Shown here piece by piece: positions 13,414 to 26,755 of a DNA stretch of 64,000 nt. The translations under genes and the position numbers were made by a program. Positions within the stretch are counted from its first letter, which is position 1. Every line of letters begins with the position of its first letter. This DNA is from Mycteria americana (taxonomy: Eukaryota; Chordata; Aves; Ciconiiformes; Ciconiidae). The DNA lies in NCBI RefSeq assembly GCF_035582795.1, contig NC_134365.1:73885635-73949634 (forward strand), in the 5' to 3' direction. The notes under the pieces are model-generated. The model did no database searches. It was not told where the DNA came from and was given only the letters and a program-made list of their open reading frames with translations.

Positions 13414-13431
13414 AAAAAAAAAAAAAAAAAA
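13414..13431. repeat. Poly-A tract
   Basis: Eighteen consecutive A with no clear retroposon body attached on either side. Confidence 0.8.
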
Positions 13432-13536
13432 TCTAATTTGCAGAATTGTACCTTTGTACTTTACAAAATCTTTCAACTTTAGTGACACTGAGATGTACAA
13501 AAAGCCTAGCCTGTCCTGCACCAGCACCTAACAATT

Positions 13537-13555
13537 AAACAAACAAACAAACAAA
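13537..13555. repeat. CAAA microsatellite
   Basis: About four and a half CAAA units, followed by a purine-rich GGGAGGGTGGGGAGAGACAG stretch to about 13610. Confidence 0.85.
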
Positions 13556-16189
13556 TGGAAAGAAGTAGGAAGGGAGGGTGGGGAGAGACAGCGAGAGGCA
13601 GAGAGAGAGAACTTACTTTGTGTCACTGCGGTGTCAGGCTGTTTCTTTCCTGTGCCCTAGGGCTTTCAGGCTTGAAGCCAGTGCAACGTCACAGCAAAAG
13701 CGCTGCCTACTCCAAGAAACGGAGCACTCCACTGCATTTTTTTAAACCTTGGATTTCCTTCTTACGGTGATTGCAAAACTTTCCCACAATCACTGATACA
13801 AAAGCTTTGCAAAAGAAGGCAGGTTTCTTGCGTTATCATTACTTTGGTAGCCTACCTGCCAGCATGCTAGTGGTGCCAGCCTCTCCCGGAAGGAACAACT
13901 TGTTTTCTTCACTCCTTTTTTTTTTTTTCCCCTAAAGTCTAAACACTAGAGCTGCTTTAAGCACCTGTCCAAAGGGTACTCCCTACCCTCCACCCAACAG
14001 CCATGGAGTGGCTTGGCTCGTGTACAAGAGCCCTGAGAGAGCAGGCTCATCTTTCCAAACATCTTACCTTGCAGCCACAGTAACTTGCACTTCTTGGTGC
14101 CTTTGATGAGGATCAGCAGAGATACTAAGGGATGACTTAGCTCCTCAAAGGGCATGAATTGCGTATTGATATCTGCCAGTTTTTGGTATGCGCCCTCCGT
14201 GTCACAAGCCCAATGCAGACGTGCAAGAGGGCTACTCTCACGGAGACCTAAAGAGAAGCGGATGCCCTTGGGAAATCACAGCCTCCCGTCAGACCCCCTG
14301 CCTATTATAAATCAGGATTATTTAACACAACCACAAGCAGTTCCTGCAGGTGCCACTGGGAGATATGGGATGACACAGCTATCCCTCCAAGCTGACTACA
14401 GATTGGCCAAAGAAAAAGAGTGAGTGTATTACCCACAGCTAGCCCAGCTCTCGCGTCCTAACCAACCACAAGTAGAAAATCAGCTCTCAGGTCTAACAGG
14501 GCACACACAGAGTGCAAACCCACCTAATCCGTGTCTTTTCTAGAGCAGAACTCTCCAGCACAAGGAAAGATTCTGACCCAGAAGTCATTCCAGGTGTTAT
14601 CAACAGAGTCTCAAGAAACAGTTTTTGGTCATCTGGTTGCATGTAACAGCACAGTGCTCATTTTTGCAGAAACTTGAATTACAAAATGAGATTCACATGT
14701 AATTAAAGGACCATTCTAGTGATTTCCAAATATAGAAAAAAGAGTTCTATGACTCCAATAACTTCAGGAACCCTGGAAGGAAAAAGCATTGTCCCACCAT
14801 CCCCTTTCTTTCCTACAAAAGGTAAACTGAAATACAAACATAGACCAAGTTTGTGTGAAAAGCCTTGATTAGCTTTTTCTGTATAAAAATACATTCAGAG
14901 ATTTGCTAAAGATTAAATTAACTCAGTGAAATATATGGAAATGTATTATTTAGTCGTGAAAGCTAAAAGAAATAATAAACTTGCTAAGTCCATAAGTATG
15001 CAAGTTCTCACTTTCCCCTGAAGCTTGGTAGTTAACTGCAGACAATCATTTTATCTGCCATATTCACATTTGCTATTGGATTTTGCTTGATAGAATTTTA
15101 CAAATTTTACTGTGATGATTATATATTTATTGATTTATTAAAAATGTATTAAAGGTCTTTATTTAAAGTTTCAATTTTTCTATTTTGCCAGCAGGACTCT
15201 ACGCTGTCACCAGATACTCAGGGAGCAAATCAAAACACAGCTCATTTCTACCATTTAGTAAGAATATATGCAGCACAGAAAAATGTTATTTTCTATAATG
15301 GTTTTAATTGCAATGTTCCTGCCTTAGTCTTTAAATGCTAACTGCTTGTTTAATTAATTTAGTTTTAACACAAGGGAAGAATGTACATATTGAAACTTTC
15401 TCTTAAAACAATCCAGAATAGAGGAAATGCATCAAACCAGATTAACTGGTTTGAATGCAATCAAACAGATTAACTTCAGATAAACTGATCCATTCTCATA
15501 CTTTTATTTAGTTGAAGAAGAGTTATCTTCGCCTAGTTCTTAATGCCTTTTTTTTTTTTTTAATCTTTAAAATGCTTAGATTCATTCACCAGAATATCAC
15601 TAGAATAAATCAGAATTTACTTCATCTGATAATTTCAAATTTACATATATTACAACCTGCATTTGGACTGCTTTTAACTGATGATATTGCAAAGTTTGAG
15701 GAAAAACATGTATGAACATTACCAATGGGTCCCCTGTTTATCATTGCTGTCAGCCTGCAACCAGGTGGAAGAACAGAAGTCTCTTGGAAAGGTAACTGCA
15801 AGCCCATTGTCTATCAGGAGAGGAGGCACAGTTCTCAAAATGAGACATCCAGAAAAATCCCATCAGCACTTCAATAAGTGTATTTTAAAGTTGAATACAA
15901 AGAAGTTTATCTATAGATGGCATGACACTTCTTGTGATGGTTGCACACAGATAGTAGGATCCACTTACGAGGCAGCACTGCACGGATTCAGCACAGATTC
16001 AGATGAGCCGAGCCACTCAATCAGTTTCTCTTTATAGTCAGAGGAGGAAAAAGAAGCATTTCCAAAGGTGTGAGTTGTCTGGTCTATTTTAGATACTTAC
16101 TTTAGGTATGAGATGAAATAAACTCCAGATATGGCTGTGAAAGAAGGCTAGACAGCAAGATCAGCTTTTGACAACGGAAAGTCAGAAGA

Positions 16190-17340
16190 GATGAATCCTG
16201 CCATAAAAGACGTCAGCACTCCCATAAAAATAGTCTTCCATAGCTCTTGCAAACTGAGCTCCGGTGCCTATGACAGCATTTGCCATCATGACTGTCCATG
16301 CAACTCGGTTGTGATATGGCAGCTGCTAACAGATGAGGAAAGGGCCCTTGTTATGGAAGGGCAGTGCTGGGGAGGCAAGCCACAGCTGCCGGATCCTGGC
16401 CAGCCCACTAGCACATGCTGGCAGAGAGCAGCATCAGCAGCACACATCAGTGCCTCTCCACAAGCCACGGCGTGGGCAATTGTGTCAGCCACCAGCCTGA
16501 CAACTGGCTGTACGTTGGCATTGCCCACTGGGAACCTGTTCTGCAAGGCCCGTGGTAGCATGGAAACTCAAAAACAGGAGAGCAGGTCACCAACAAGGAA
16601 AGGTTTGTTGTTGCTGATGAGGTGTTGCTGCTTCCTGTGTGACCCAATGCTGTCCGTCTGCGGCAGGCTGAACGGCAGCCATCATGTCTGGTAGTGGTAG
16701 GCACGCAGAGGTGGGTGCAAGAGCCCACTGCAAACGGCCCCAGGAACAGCTCTAGTGGAGGGAGCTGCCTCCCGAGCCTGGCCGGGTGCTGCGCGGCACA
16801 GCACCACCAGCCAAGTTCCCAAAGCAGGACACGGTGTCCCTGATGCGATGTGCCTGGATGGCTGCACATCAACGCCCTCGGTGTGTTATGAACCGCATCA
16901 AACGGGTGCAAGATATTCTGCGGCTGAGGACAAGTAAGGACTTTCAGAGCGAGCGGGTGGACATTTCCGTGCTCAGCTGGCTCGTTTCTCCAGGAGGTTA
17001 TTTTTTGTGTGGCAGCCACTTAAGAAACTGCAGAAGTTTTAGGCTTGGCCTCCTGCCATGCAGAGGTAAACCAGATGGCAGCTCCTCTCAGGAGGCTGCC
17101 CATTCGGAGTTGCGTCTCGTTCATCAGCAGAGGAAGCGTTGTGTACGGCGAACCCGCTTGTCATCACTGCTTTAGTTGCGCTCCGTCGCACTGATTGAGC
17201 TTTACTGCCAAACCGAGCCCCAGCCCGACGTGGCACAATCCCAAGTGCCAAGCTAGCAGCTGAAAGATCACGTGGCGATGTCGTGCCAGGGCTCATGTGG
17301 CTGCAAGACCAAAGCTCAGGGAGCTCAGTCTGCAAGTCAC
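16190..17340 (-). other. GC-rich island with possible decayed PIF/Harbinger-type transposase
   Basis: This stretch is clearly richer in GC and CpG than its surroundings and has long open frames on both strands (up to 190 codons), which is expected by chance in GC-rich DNA. On the minus strand, near 16561-16286, one frame has NRFPVGNANVQPVV followed by VLVGWPGSGS. These resemble, in order, the F-x-VG-x-x-TV helix-turn-helix motif and the VGWPG(S/R) stretch of PIF/Harbinger transposases. The spacing is far shorter than in intact elements and the HDxR residues after VGWPG are not seen. This is a weak, motif-level resemblance. Confidence 0.3.
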
Positions 17341-19652
17341 ATCGTGGGTTTCCTCAGGAGTAAGTAGTAGCAGAGGGAGGAGAAACGCAAATTCTGATAG
17401 ATTATTCCCTACTACTGCTAAAACATGGAAGGACAAGATGTGAAAGAAGAGAGGCGAAAAAAAGGTTAATCCTCTGCTTCAAAAAGAAAAAAGCTTTTAG
17501 AAGCATGATTTGTACATAAGGTGTTCAGTTTTTTTCCTGACACTAGTTTTTCACCTCCAGAAAGGTGCACAGAGGATTTGGGGTTGCTATGCTAAGCTAT
17601 CATGTGATCTTACTTTAGTAATTCCAGCTTCTTTAGGTCCCAAAGAGAATTAATAAAAGACGAAGATACAAGTGGTAAAATCATTTCAGAGTGCTCTTCT
17701 ATGAGAATTTTCTCCTGTAAAACTTAATTTGGCAACTGTTCACAGGCCTCCTGCAAAATTGGTGCAATCTAACTCTGCAGTAAGGGAATTTTCTCCCCAA
17801 GGATGGAGCCCCATAGAGTACTCATATGTAAAACCTCAAATAGTAATAGTAGTATAGAAGGAGTGTTGCTGATCTCTTCAAACTGTAAGACAGATATTAT
17901 GTGTGTGCTCATATGGGAAACAATACTATTAACCTTGGAGCAATAGACAAAAAATTATTTCAAGTCATATCATTTCTTGGTAAGATGGGCTGTATGTGCC
18001 TTTGAATTTAGATATAATTTGTGCTTGAATTAATTAGTTTTCTGAAAAAGAAAAGGATATCTCAAAAAAATCAAGTTTTTTTCAGTGTTAATGCATGACT
18101 TCCAGCCTGAATCTGCAGCACATGCTGGATCAGTGCTTCAACCTCAATAAAGGAATTGTTGTTTAGATGCACTCTCCACTTACAAATAAAACATCACAGG
18201 ATTTGGATAGGCCAAATAAAGGTACTGGAGATGCTTTCAAAGCTGGAAAGGAGAAGTCTAACTACCACTGACAACCTTCAGAAGAGGGGTGCCCACCTTC
18301 AGCGTATGCCATTGGAAATCACCTTTTACAAGTATCTTGTGTGCAAGTTGTATTAAACATGAACCCAATAAACTGACGGGGAAATTTAGCTTCTAAAAAT
18401 CACAGCCCTTTTTGGCCAAAGAGAGTTTGTATTAAAACAAAGTAAACAAGCAACTCCACAGTGGAATACAACCCAAAAGAAGTCATCTTCAAATATGTTA
18501 GTAGCGATGTATTTCTCAGGCCAAGAGCTCTGCTGACCTCTCTAAGCTCCAGCTCAGAGTGGGAGCTACCCACTCACTGCCTGTGCCAGCTCTGTGGGAG
18601 TGCAGAATGTGCCTGAGCCAGAGGGCAAGGAGGAGCGAGCCTCTGCGCACCAGGGAGCAGGATGACGAAGTGCGGTTCTGCCTTCATGAGCAGAGTGCCA
18701 GTGGAGAGAAACCCTCCGCTCGTAAATAGTTAACTCTGGGCACTTCCCCTAACGTGCCTGCACAAGGAGTGCATTTTCAATCTCAGCTCCCTGTGGATGA
18801 TAACCTAAAAGCACAGGAGAAATCCTCTGCTGGCAAAAGCAGTGCAAATGCCTTGGATTCCAGTAAATTTGACCATAGTCATAGGGAGAACTCCTCTGAG
18901 CATTATGATGGACCTGCACTGCTTTTGCCTATCAAAGCGGTTGGTGTTTAAGTGCTAGCTAGCTCTTGCATTCAAAAGTACAATAATAACTTACAGTATT
19001 TCTAAGTAATTCTCCAATAGTTTTCACTCTGTCCTTGGTGGGAAAAGTAGGAGGAACATCTCAATACTGATTTGTTTGTACATTAGGATAAACTTACCTT
19101 CACTTTTTTTAAATATGAAGAAAACTTAAAGTACTTTTATAAGCAAGACTATTATTACTTACACAACTTAGGGGTTTTTTTACTACTAAATGAAGTTTTA
19201 AAAGTCATTGAAGAAAACTTACAGATTTTGTGCTTTCACTTAAAAAGTACTAGATGTGGGAAGCTTCAAGGAAAACATGTCCTGATTTTCCCCCAGATCA
19301 GTATTTCTCCTTGCAGTTCCAAGGAAGGCTGCTTTTCTCACAGCTACTTTTTGAAACAGTATTTTATGTAGAGTTTTGGTTTTTTAATGAAATGATGCAT
19401 TAAGGATTTTTTAAGCATTAGTTGCAATAATTGGTTTTGAGGGAGTTGGGTTTTTACGTGAGGAGTATCGCAAGAAAACATATTGTGAACTGTCACTAAA
19501 ACTATTGTGCAGCATAATCTCAGGCAAACACCCGATGGGAATTTCTTTCTTCTGCTAAGGAATGTAAAGTTATCTTCTTCTACAATCTGTTAGAAAAGTC
19601 ATAGATAGCATCAATGATATAGTCATAAACATTAAGAAGGCAGTATACTCAC

Positions 19653-19727
19653 TATTTTGGTGTTCCACTCCAGGCAGCAGCATGGTGACCCATGTTTCTT
19701 TTTTTTTCAGTTTTGGCTTTGGAGGTT
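19653..19727 (-). other. Exon-like segment, possible 5' UTR exon of the SLCO1B3-like gene
   Basis: 75 bp on the minus strand bounded by a strong polypyrimidine acceptor (TTTTTTCTTTTCAG) and a good donor (AATA|GTGAGT). No known protein is recognised in it (one frame reads EPPKPKLKKKETW). It lies about 8 kb upstream of the SLCO1B3-like start exon on the same strand, so an untranslated leader exon is possible. Pure inference from splice-site quality. Confidence 0.25.
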
Positions 19728-22308
19728 CTGAAAAGAAAAAATAGGAGTCCCTAAAACAAGTTTCTGACATTCAGTTACACAAGGCCAATGACAACACAGT
19801 TTACAAAAAAAAGTTCTTTGCTTTTTGTTTTGTGAATGGCACAAATTATAGAAAAATCTCAAAGGTAAAACATTCATACAGTATCAAAATGTAGGAAGAC
19901 CTTGGCTAAAACAATACTGGAAGACCTTTTTCAAGGCAATAAAGCAATATGTCAGTCAAGAACCAGTTTTCAGAACAAAAGGATGTTCATTAGATGAGCA
20001 TCACACAAATTTCATGCATTCTTGGGACAAATCATGAGGTGCTCAGTACATAGGGAAGGTACAGGCTTACTTTAGGGAACTTGATACAAGTAAATAGCTA
20101 AAGAGTGTAAAAACATCAAAGAGAAAAAATGAATATTAAATTGGATGAGAAACGCTATATTAAAAGAAAAAATGAACACAACAGGGTGTCTGTGACATAC
20201 TGGGAAAAGTTCCAAGACAGTAAAATTAACAGACTATAAAACAATCTCCAGAGAAGCAACGGAAGCCATGCCATCTATATTTTAAAATTAGACTTGACAA
20301 ACATTAATAAATATGTGCCAAGAAATAATCTTTTATTGGTGGTGGAGAATGTAATTTATTTACTGTACTCAATTTATAAACTCAGAAGCGCTAAACCAAT
20401 TCAATTAGGACTAGAATTAGAGGCCTAGGACACTAAATCGTTCCCATCTGTTCGTTACCATCACTGCCTACGTTCTCCAGCATGAGTACTTTATAAACAG
20501 GCAGTAGTTTAAATCCCCTTTGATAGCCCAGGGGTTCCCATTTGCAGCTTGCGGTGCAGTTGTACACCCGAGCCAGATGCACCAGACGCTCTTCCCGCTG
20601 CCGTGGTGGCGATGCTGGGGACATCACCCTCTGCTTATTGCCCTCCCTTTCTAGTTACCACTCTTTTATCACCTGCCAGTCCCAAACTCTTGGGAAGTAG
20701 TTTTTCTTCTCAAGCAAAGCCCAGGTTGCACTGGAGCTACGGAGGATCCCACTGGTGCTGCAAATGCAAGGGGACCGAGGCCAACTCATCTTGCTGCAGG
20801 ACACACTGGCATCTGGCAAAGCCTCTAGTGAGGGACAGAGGTACGTACTTGATTATAAAATCAAAAGCAAAAAGAAAAAGGTTGCAAGGACGTTATTATA
20901 ATTTACATGATAGTCTAGGCTGATGCACCATTTCTTTCCACAGATTTGTCTGGATTACGGGATTATTCCAGCACACATTGCACTTGCTAAGTGTTATGCG
21001 CAGGTATTAATCCTTGGCTGTTGCCTGCCAGCCTAAGGTCTTATTCCCACAGCAACTCCTACCTTCTGCCTGCCATCCTATAGTACATGAACATTGAGTA
21101 AGGATCACTGTGCGTCCCGGAGTTATCTGGATCCCTTTCCATGCAAACACAGGCTAAACAGACCCTCTTGGTACCTCTTCTCCTTCCTGTTTCATTCTTT
21201 AAACTGAAGGCACATGCAGACTAATCTTGGCGCTCTCTCTTCCTGGCACTTTATTTAAAGAAGATATTGTTTAGTGAGTTTGTGATAATAAACTTGCAAA
21301 TGAGCATTGATGGCTCAGCTGTCATTTTGGGGCATGCAGGCCTTTGAATTTTGCAGTAATTCCCTGTTAGTCATCTCTGCATCTGGAAGACTGACTGAAC
21401 TGCAGCCCGGTACAGACTCCTCTTTGCTTGGTATGACATACACTCTGAAAAGACACGTACCAGAAAGTGGCAGGTTGGAAAGGTACCAATCATACCAGCT
21501 ACACTGAATGATTGCAATAGCTCACCCTTAGTATTAAAGCCAGCTAAAGATACGGCAGAAGGGCTTTCTGTGTGATACGGATTTCTTCGGGATTTATCAG
21601 CCCATAGTAGTGAAGCAAAACCGCTCTCCCACACCTACCACACTCTTCATCTCTCCAGACATTTACTGAAGTCATAATTCTTTTTTAACAACATCACTGT
21701 CTGCTGCCATGGAGGGGTGTAGTAGCAAGTTCAGAATGTTCACACAGAAATGAGATTTGGAGAAATCTAAGCTCTTCTCTACATACCACTGCCTTTGCTA
21801 ATTAATAGAGGAAAAAACTAAATTGGATCTAAAGGTCTCTGATTGTGAGGAAAGTTCATAACTATATCCAGCCTCTGTTGCTCAGGCCTTGTCTGACCTG
21901 AAAACATAGTAAGATAAATTAACAGAGAAAGCTGGAAACAATGAATAGTTGTGTGTTTGGTATATTTGAATTTAGAAATAACTTCTCTAGCACCCAGGAC
22001 AGGATTTCAGAAGCCAGACTCCTACATAAAAAGAATTAAAATGAAAAAAGAAGTCCCTTAGTAGACTCTGCCTGTTAAATTGTAATGCCTGAAAAATAAA
22101 TGAGTGCATAAACAATACAAGTTGTCTGTCTATGTGTCTGTGTGCATGCATATATATACCTTTGACAGCAATATTCCTGCAACCTCCTGGTCATGAGTGG
22201 AAGTAAGTCACGAAGTAGCAGCAGCAATGTTGCAAATGCTGGTATCCTATTATTCAGATTCACCAGGAGGAACGTTCTGAGTTAAAACGCAGTATGAGGT
22301 AGAAAACT

Positions 22309-22336
22309 GGGGGGGGGGGGGGGGGGCAGGGGGGGG
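22309..22336. repeat. Poly-G tract
   Basis: A run of about 18 G, then CA and a further short G run. It is a G-quadruplex candidate and likely length-unstable. Confidence 0.9.
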
Positions 22337-25300
22337 AGGAAGTAGAAATTTTGGAAAATTTTTTGAAGTTCTGGAAATTTCTGCAGAAACTTAAGCTTGT
22401 TTTATGCATGATTCTGTTTTTATACCAGAAAGTTTTCTTGAGATTGGTTTACTACCTACAGAAGAAAGAAAAATCATCGTGTGCCAAAGAGCATGCAGTT
22501 GCCTGCACTCTGGCCTTCCAGAGAGCCACCTTGAAACAATAGTAACAGCAAAGGTACAGCATGAACTGGACCACTTTGTGTTCCATTAACCTGAAATGAG
22601 AAGTTTGGTTTTTTTCAAAGCCTGTTTTGGAACCATTTAAATGATAACATTATAAAGCTAGTCAGTCTTTACACAAACACAGGGGGTCAAGGCCTTTTAA
22701 AAAGCAAAACCTTAGTAATGAACTTTTTCTTTTACACCACCATTTCCCACATGTAATGGGCTTTCTGCCCTCCAAATGAGGACCTTCCTCAAATACTACC
22801 CAGGCTATAAGGATCCTCTGGCAAGCTGCCACCTATGGTCACATGCATGTCTGCCCTGAACAACCACTGCTTGTTTTCCCTAATATACAACCACTGCTTG
22901 TATTTCCACCTCTGTTGGAAATTAACAGGCATATATCACGCGTCTGGCACAGAGCTACCAAATGATCTCTTCTTGAAGGGAAGTTAGGCATTGCGATACC
23001 CAAGATTTCACCTTCTAAAGGGATCTACTACTTTTTGTCCTGTGATTTAAGTCTCCTGTGATTTAAGAAATCTATACCCTTGACTCCCTGAACAAAGCAA
23101 GAGAGGGGCAATTACCTAGTAATTTTCCACATTCTCAGAGAAACTCCTAAACAATGAAAGTTCAAAATCCCAACCAGCATGACTGGGAACACTTTATGCC
23201 TCTTAATAAGGCATAAAAGGAAAAGACTAACAATAATTCTGTAAAAAAAGCGGCAGTAGCCAAGAACTTGTTGCTGGATATATCCAGTTTTTATCACATG
23301 GCCAAACTTCCATGAACTAAAAAGAGACTTGGTGTTTTTGCATGCCAAATCCCATCCCCGGGTATGCTCAGGGTGTTCCCCTCTCCACATCCACAGGTTG
23401 AAGTAGCTTCTGATACTTATGAGGCTTGCTTGGATGAGAAGAGTCTGTAGGGAGGAGTTATCTGCTAAAACTCAACTTGAGATAGAAAGGGTACAGAAAC
23501 AGCCTACTCTTCACTTTAGATGAAATGACTGAGAAAGAAAGTGAACTTGAACTGCCAATAATACTTTGTCCGAAAATGTAATGCTCATATATTCAGAAGC
23601 TATACATGTTAACATAGTATGTTTGTATCACAAACACAAAGCCAGCATTCATATCATAAATCAGACAGTCATGCCCTCACCCAAATTATTGTGCAATGAT
23701 GTAGCTTTGGTCACCACACCTCCCTTATGCCCGCTAATTAAAATCAACTTGCCAGGTAACATTTTTTACTCCCAAATGAGTAATTTCCTCTCAAAAAAAA
23801 AAAAATTAATAGCTTGAACAATATGCATAATCAGAAATTTTTAAATGTGCATCACGAATAGGTTTCAATTCTTAAAAGTTAGAAGCAGCAGGGAGACAAT
23901 GAAGTTTATACAAGACAGAATTTTTTAGGATATATATAAAACTGTTAATGACTTGTAAAATACTGAGAGACTTGGCAATAAAGTAGCTGATGAAATTAAA
24001 AGTTGATACAGAGAAAATAATGTAAATAGAAAAAAAAACCACATAGCCTGCACATGCACAGAGATGTGCTTTTTACAAAGAATTGCCATTTTTCAGTAAG
24101 ATACTGAAGACTTTGTTGTTATTTCTTTGAAAATGACAGCTCAGCACCTGATCATAGTAAAAAAAACCCAATGGAACATCAGGGATCATTATGACAGGCA
24201 TTGAGTACAAAACGCTAGATAAATACATGTGTGCACAGTTTGTGTACCATTCCCTTTAAAATATCTCCAAGATGGTTGCACTGGTCACATTGCCAGATAA
24301 ACATCAAGTGTTTGTTTCTCAGTGTCTGGCAGCATCTATATCCAGGCACCAGCACCTAGCCTTCCACTTGGTAGGTTTAAGGATCAAAATTCAACTCACG
24401 GGCACCCTTTACTGAGTTGAAAGTTCAGTGACAAAGAAACGTGGTTGACTGTACTGTGAAAGCCAACTGCTCAGCTCTCAGGCACTCGGAAAATAAACTT
24501 ACCACCCATTTTTATTAATTTGATATTGGACTTAACTCAAATATTTATATGCTACTGCTTTATAAAAAACTTTACACCTACTGTTACTTCTATTGGCATT
24601 ATTCCCACGTGTGGCTTGTGCTACCCACAGTGCTGATGCAAGTCTCGGTGCTTGAAACATCAGACCAGGATCAGCCCAAACTTTCAAGCTCAGTGAATAT
24701 CATCTGAGCACCTACCGTAACCCCCAGCAAGTAGTCTCTGTTCAAATGAGTGTCACAGCAGCGGCAGTTTGGGCCCTAGTCTTGAAATGTCTGATGTCAC
24801 CTACTTAAACAATAAACATCAATAAGGCCACTCATTTTTAAGTTAAGCACATGCTTAAATGCTTTGCTGAATCAAGGTCAGCATGCTCAAAACTTGGAAG
24901 GATCAAGTCTAAAGTTTGGCTTTACATTTGAAGGAATAGCTCCAAGAGTATTTTTCTACCCTCCCAATCTAATCCTAGGAATGTCTGGTGTACCAGACAT
25001 GGCATATCATAAAAGTTGTATGACGATTACTTTGGAATGACCTGCACTCTCCATTTCCTGGTTTTGCTCTAAGAAATAATGCTCCCACCACAGACTTATG
25101 CCAAGAAGCCTCTCTACCATGCCATCACCCAGCCAGCTCTCCAGCCAGCACTGTCTAAGTTGATAAATGGACTGAGTAGCAGGCTAATGACTTCAAAGCA
25201 TCTGGTGAAGGTGGCCTGTTTCACTGCTACATTCTCAAGTAGATGAACTGGAACAATTAGAAAGAAAGTTAATGTATCTACTAAAATGCTAAATTTAAAA

Positions 25301-25518
25301 CTTGGAAACTTTCCTGTCGGCTTCCTTCCATTTCAAAACACAGTGAGTTAACTAGGCCTGCCTCTTTGGCAGCGGTCCATTTAAATGGCACAGATTTGCC
25401 TACCTAACAAAGCCCTTTTGTTTGCTACAGCTGTGAAACTTGGTGCACTATAACTTTACATGTTTCCCAGGTTACCTTGGCACCAAACTGTGACTAAATG
25501 CCTGAAAAATATTTTTAC

Positions 25519-25644
25519 CTCTAGCTTTGGAGGAATAAAATATCCACAAGGAAGAATGATGGCTTTCAGTAAGTGCCCCATGGAAGCAAGAACAATGCTG
25601 AAAATCAGCTGTGTTTTAAAATGTTCACGAAGCTTCTGGAAGAC
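25519..25644 (-). other. Exon-like open segment of unknown origin
   Basis: 126 bp on the minus strand, phase 0 to 0, with acceptor TTAAGCCACAG and donor GAG|GTAAAA. The 42-codon reading begins VFQKLREHFKTQLIFSIVLA and is amphipathic then hydrophobic, so it could be a membrane segment. I could not assign it to a family, and no partner exon was found around it. It may be an isolated remnant of a lost gene or chance. Confidence 0.2.
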
Positions 25645-26749
25645 CTGTGGCTTAAAAGAGAACTGCACTCTCTGCTCTGCTCTGTTACAGGCTGCATCAC
25701 GTTTGTCTTTTCTTCTGTTCCCCTTCCTCGTGTTATACCTGTTCAGCTCTATCATCCGATGCAAAGGGAGGAAGGGGCTGTGATATCTTTTCAAAAGAAT
25801 TAATTGTAAGGACCTCCTGTATTTGAAGAAACTTTAAATTCTAGAGCCGATTTCCTGCTCTGTGGGAAGAAATGGATCTTTTGCCATTGATTCCACAAGG
25901 GCAAGAAGCAATTTCAAGCTCATACATATATGGTGTTAATAAGACATCTTAAAGTAAAATAGAATATAACTTAACTAATGTAACTACTTTGGGGAAATAT
26001 CCTTCCCATTTTTCTGTGGCTGCAGAAGGCCCCAGATGGATAAAATGGGAGTAAGTCTGTGTCATACAGATTAAATGCGCAGGAAACGCTTGCAAGTGCT
26101 AGAGCATTGGTCTATGGTAAAGTTCCAGAAGCTCCCTCCATGCCTTACGCAGTAGAGAAAGTAATCAGGAGGGCGTTTTTTATTTCCAACTGCTGTAATA
26201 AAAGGGCTTGAGAAGTTATTGCATGGCCACCTGCAGACAGACCTAAATATGAGGCAGTTCCAATCTAGAAGGTAAATGTGGATGCACTATACTCAACCAA
26301 AGGTACACCTAGTGTGACATATACCCTTATCAGCAGGGTTTTCTGTATGTTTTTTTTCCTGAGACACTCGGGGTCTTTTCCTGAGATATTTAAGACATCC
26401 TAGGGCAACAGCTCACTGTCAGCGAATCCCAGATGGATACTACATTCATTGTAGCATCACATCTGAGAGAAATAAAAATTGGACAAAGACCAGGAAGAGC
26501 ACATGGATGGCTACAGTTATGTACCATTCAAAAAATAATTTGACAAGACATGAGAAGGCCTAGCAGACAGCAGTATGATGGGCAAAATACTCACAAGTAT
26601 CACTCTGTCACACTTAACGTATGAGTTATTCCCCTCTAGAGTGAATGTAACTGAAGTAAAATCCTGATAACTTTTCCTTGTCCATGCTCTATGTAAACCT
26701 TAAAACATCACCATAACACTGCATTTTTAAACTATATATTTTTTCTTTT

Positions 26750-26755
26750 TTTATT
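26750..26755 (-). other. SLCO1A2: Possible polyadenylation signal of the SLCO1A2 pseudogene
   Basis: AATAAA on the minus strand about 560 bp past the TAG of the terminal exon. It is the first clear hexamer I noticed, but hexamers are common in AT-rich DNA. Confidence 0.25.

Noticed and set aside
16447-17019. 190-codon minus-strand open frame and the overlapping 167-codon plus frame at 16191-16694
   Set aside because: Both are in a GC-rich block where long chance frames are expected. Composition is low-quality (many C, H, W), there is no full domain, and only two short Harbinger-like motifs. Not called as genes.
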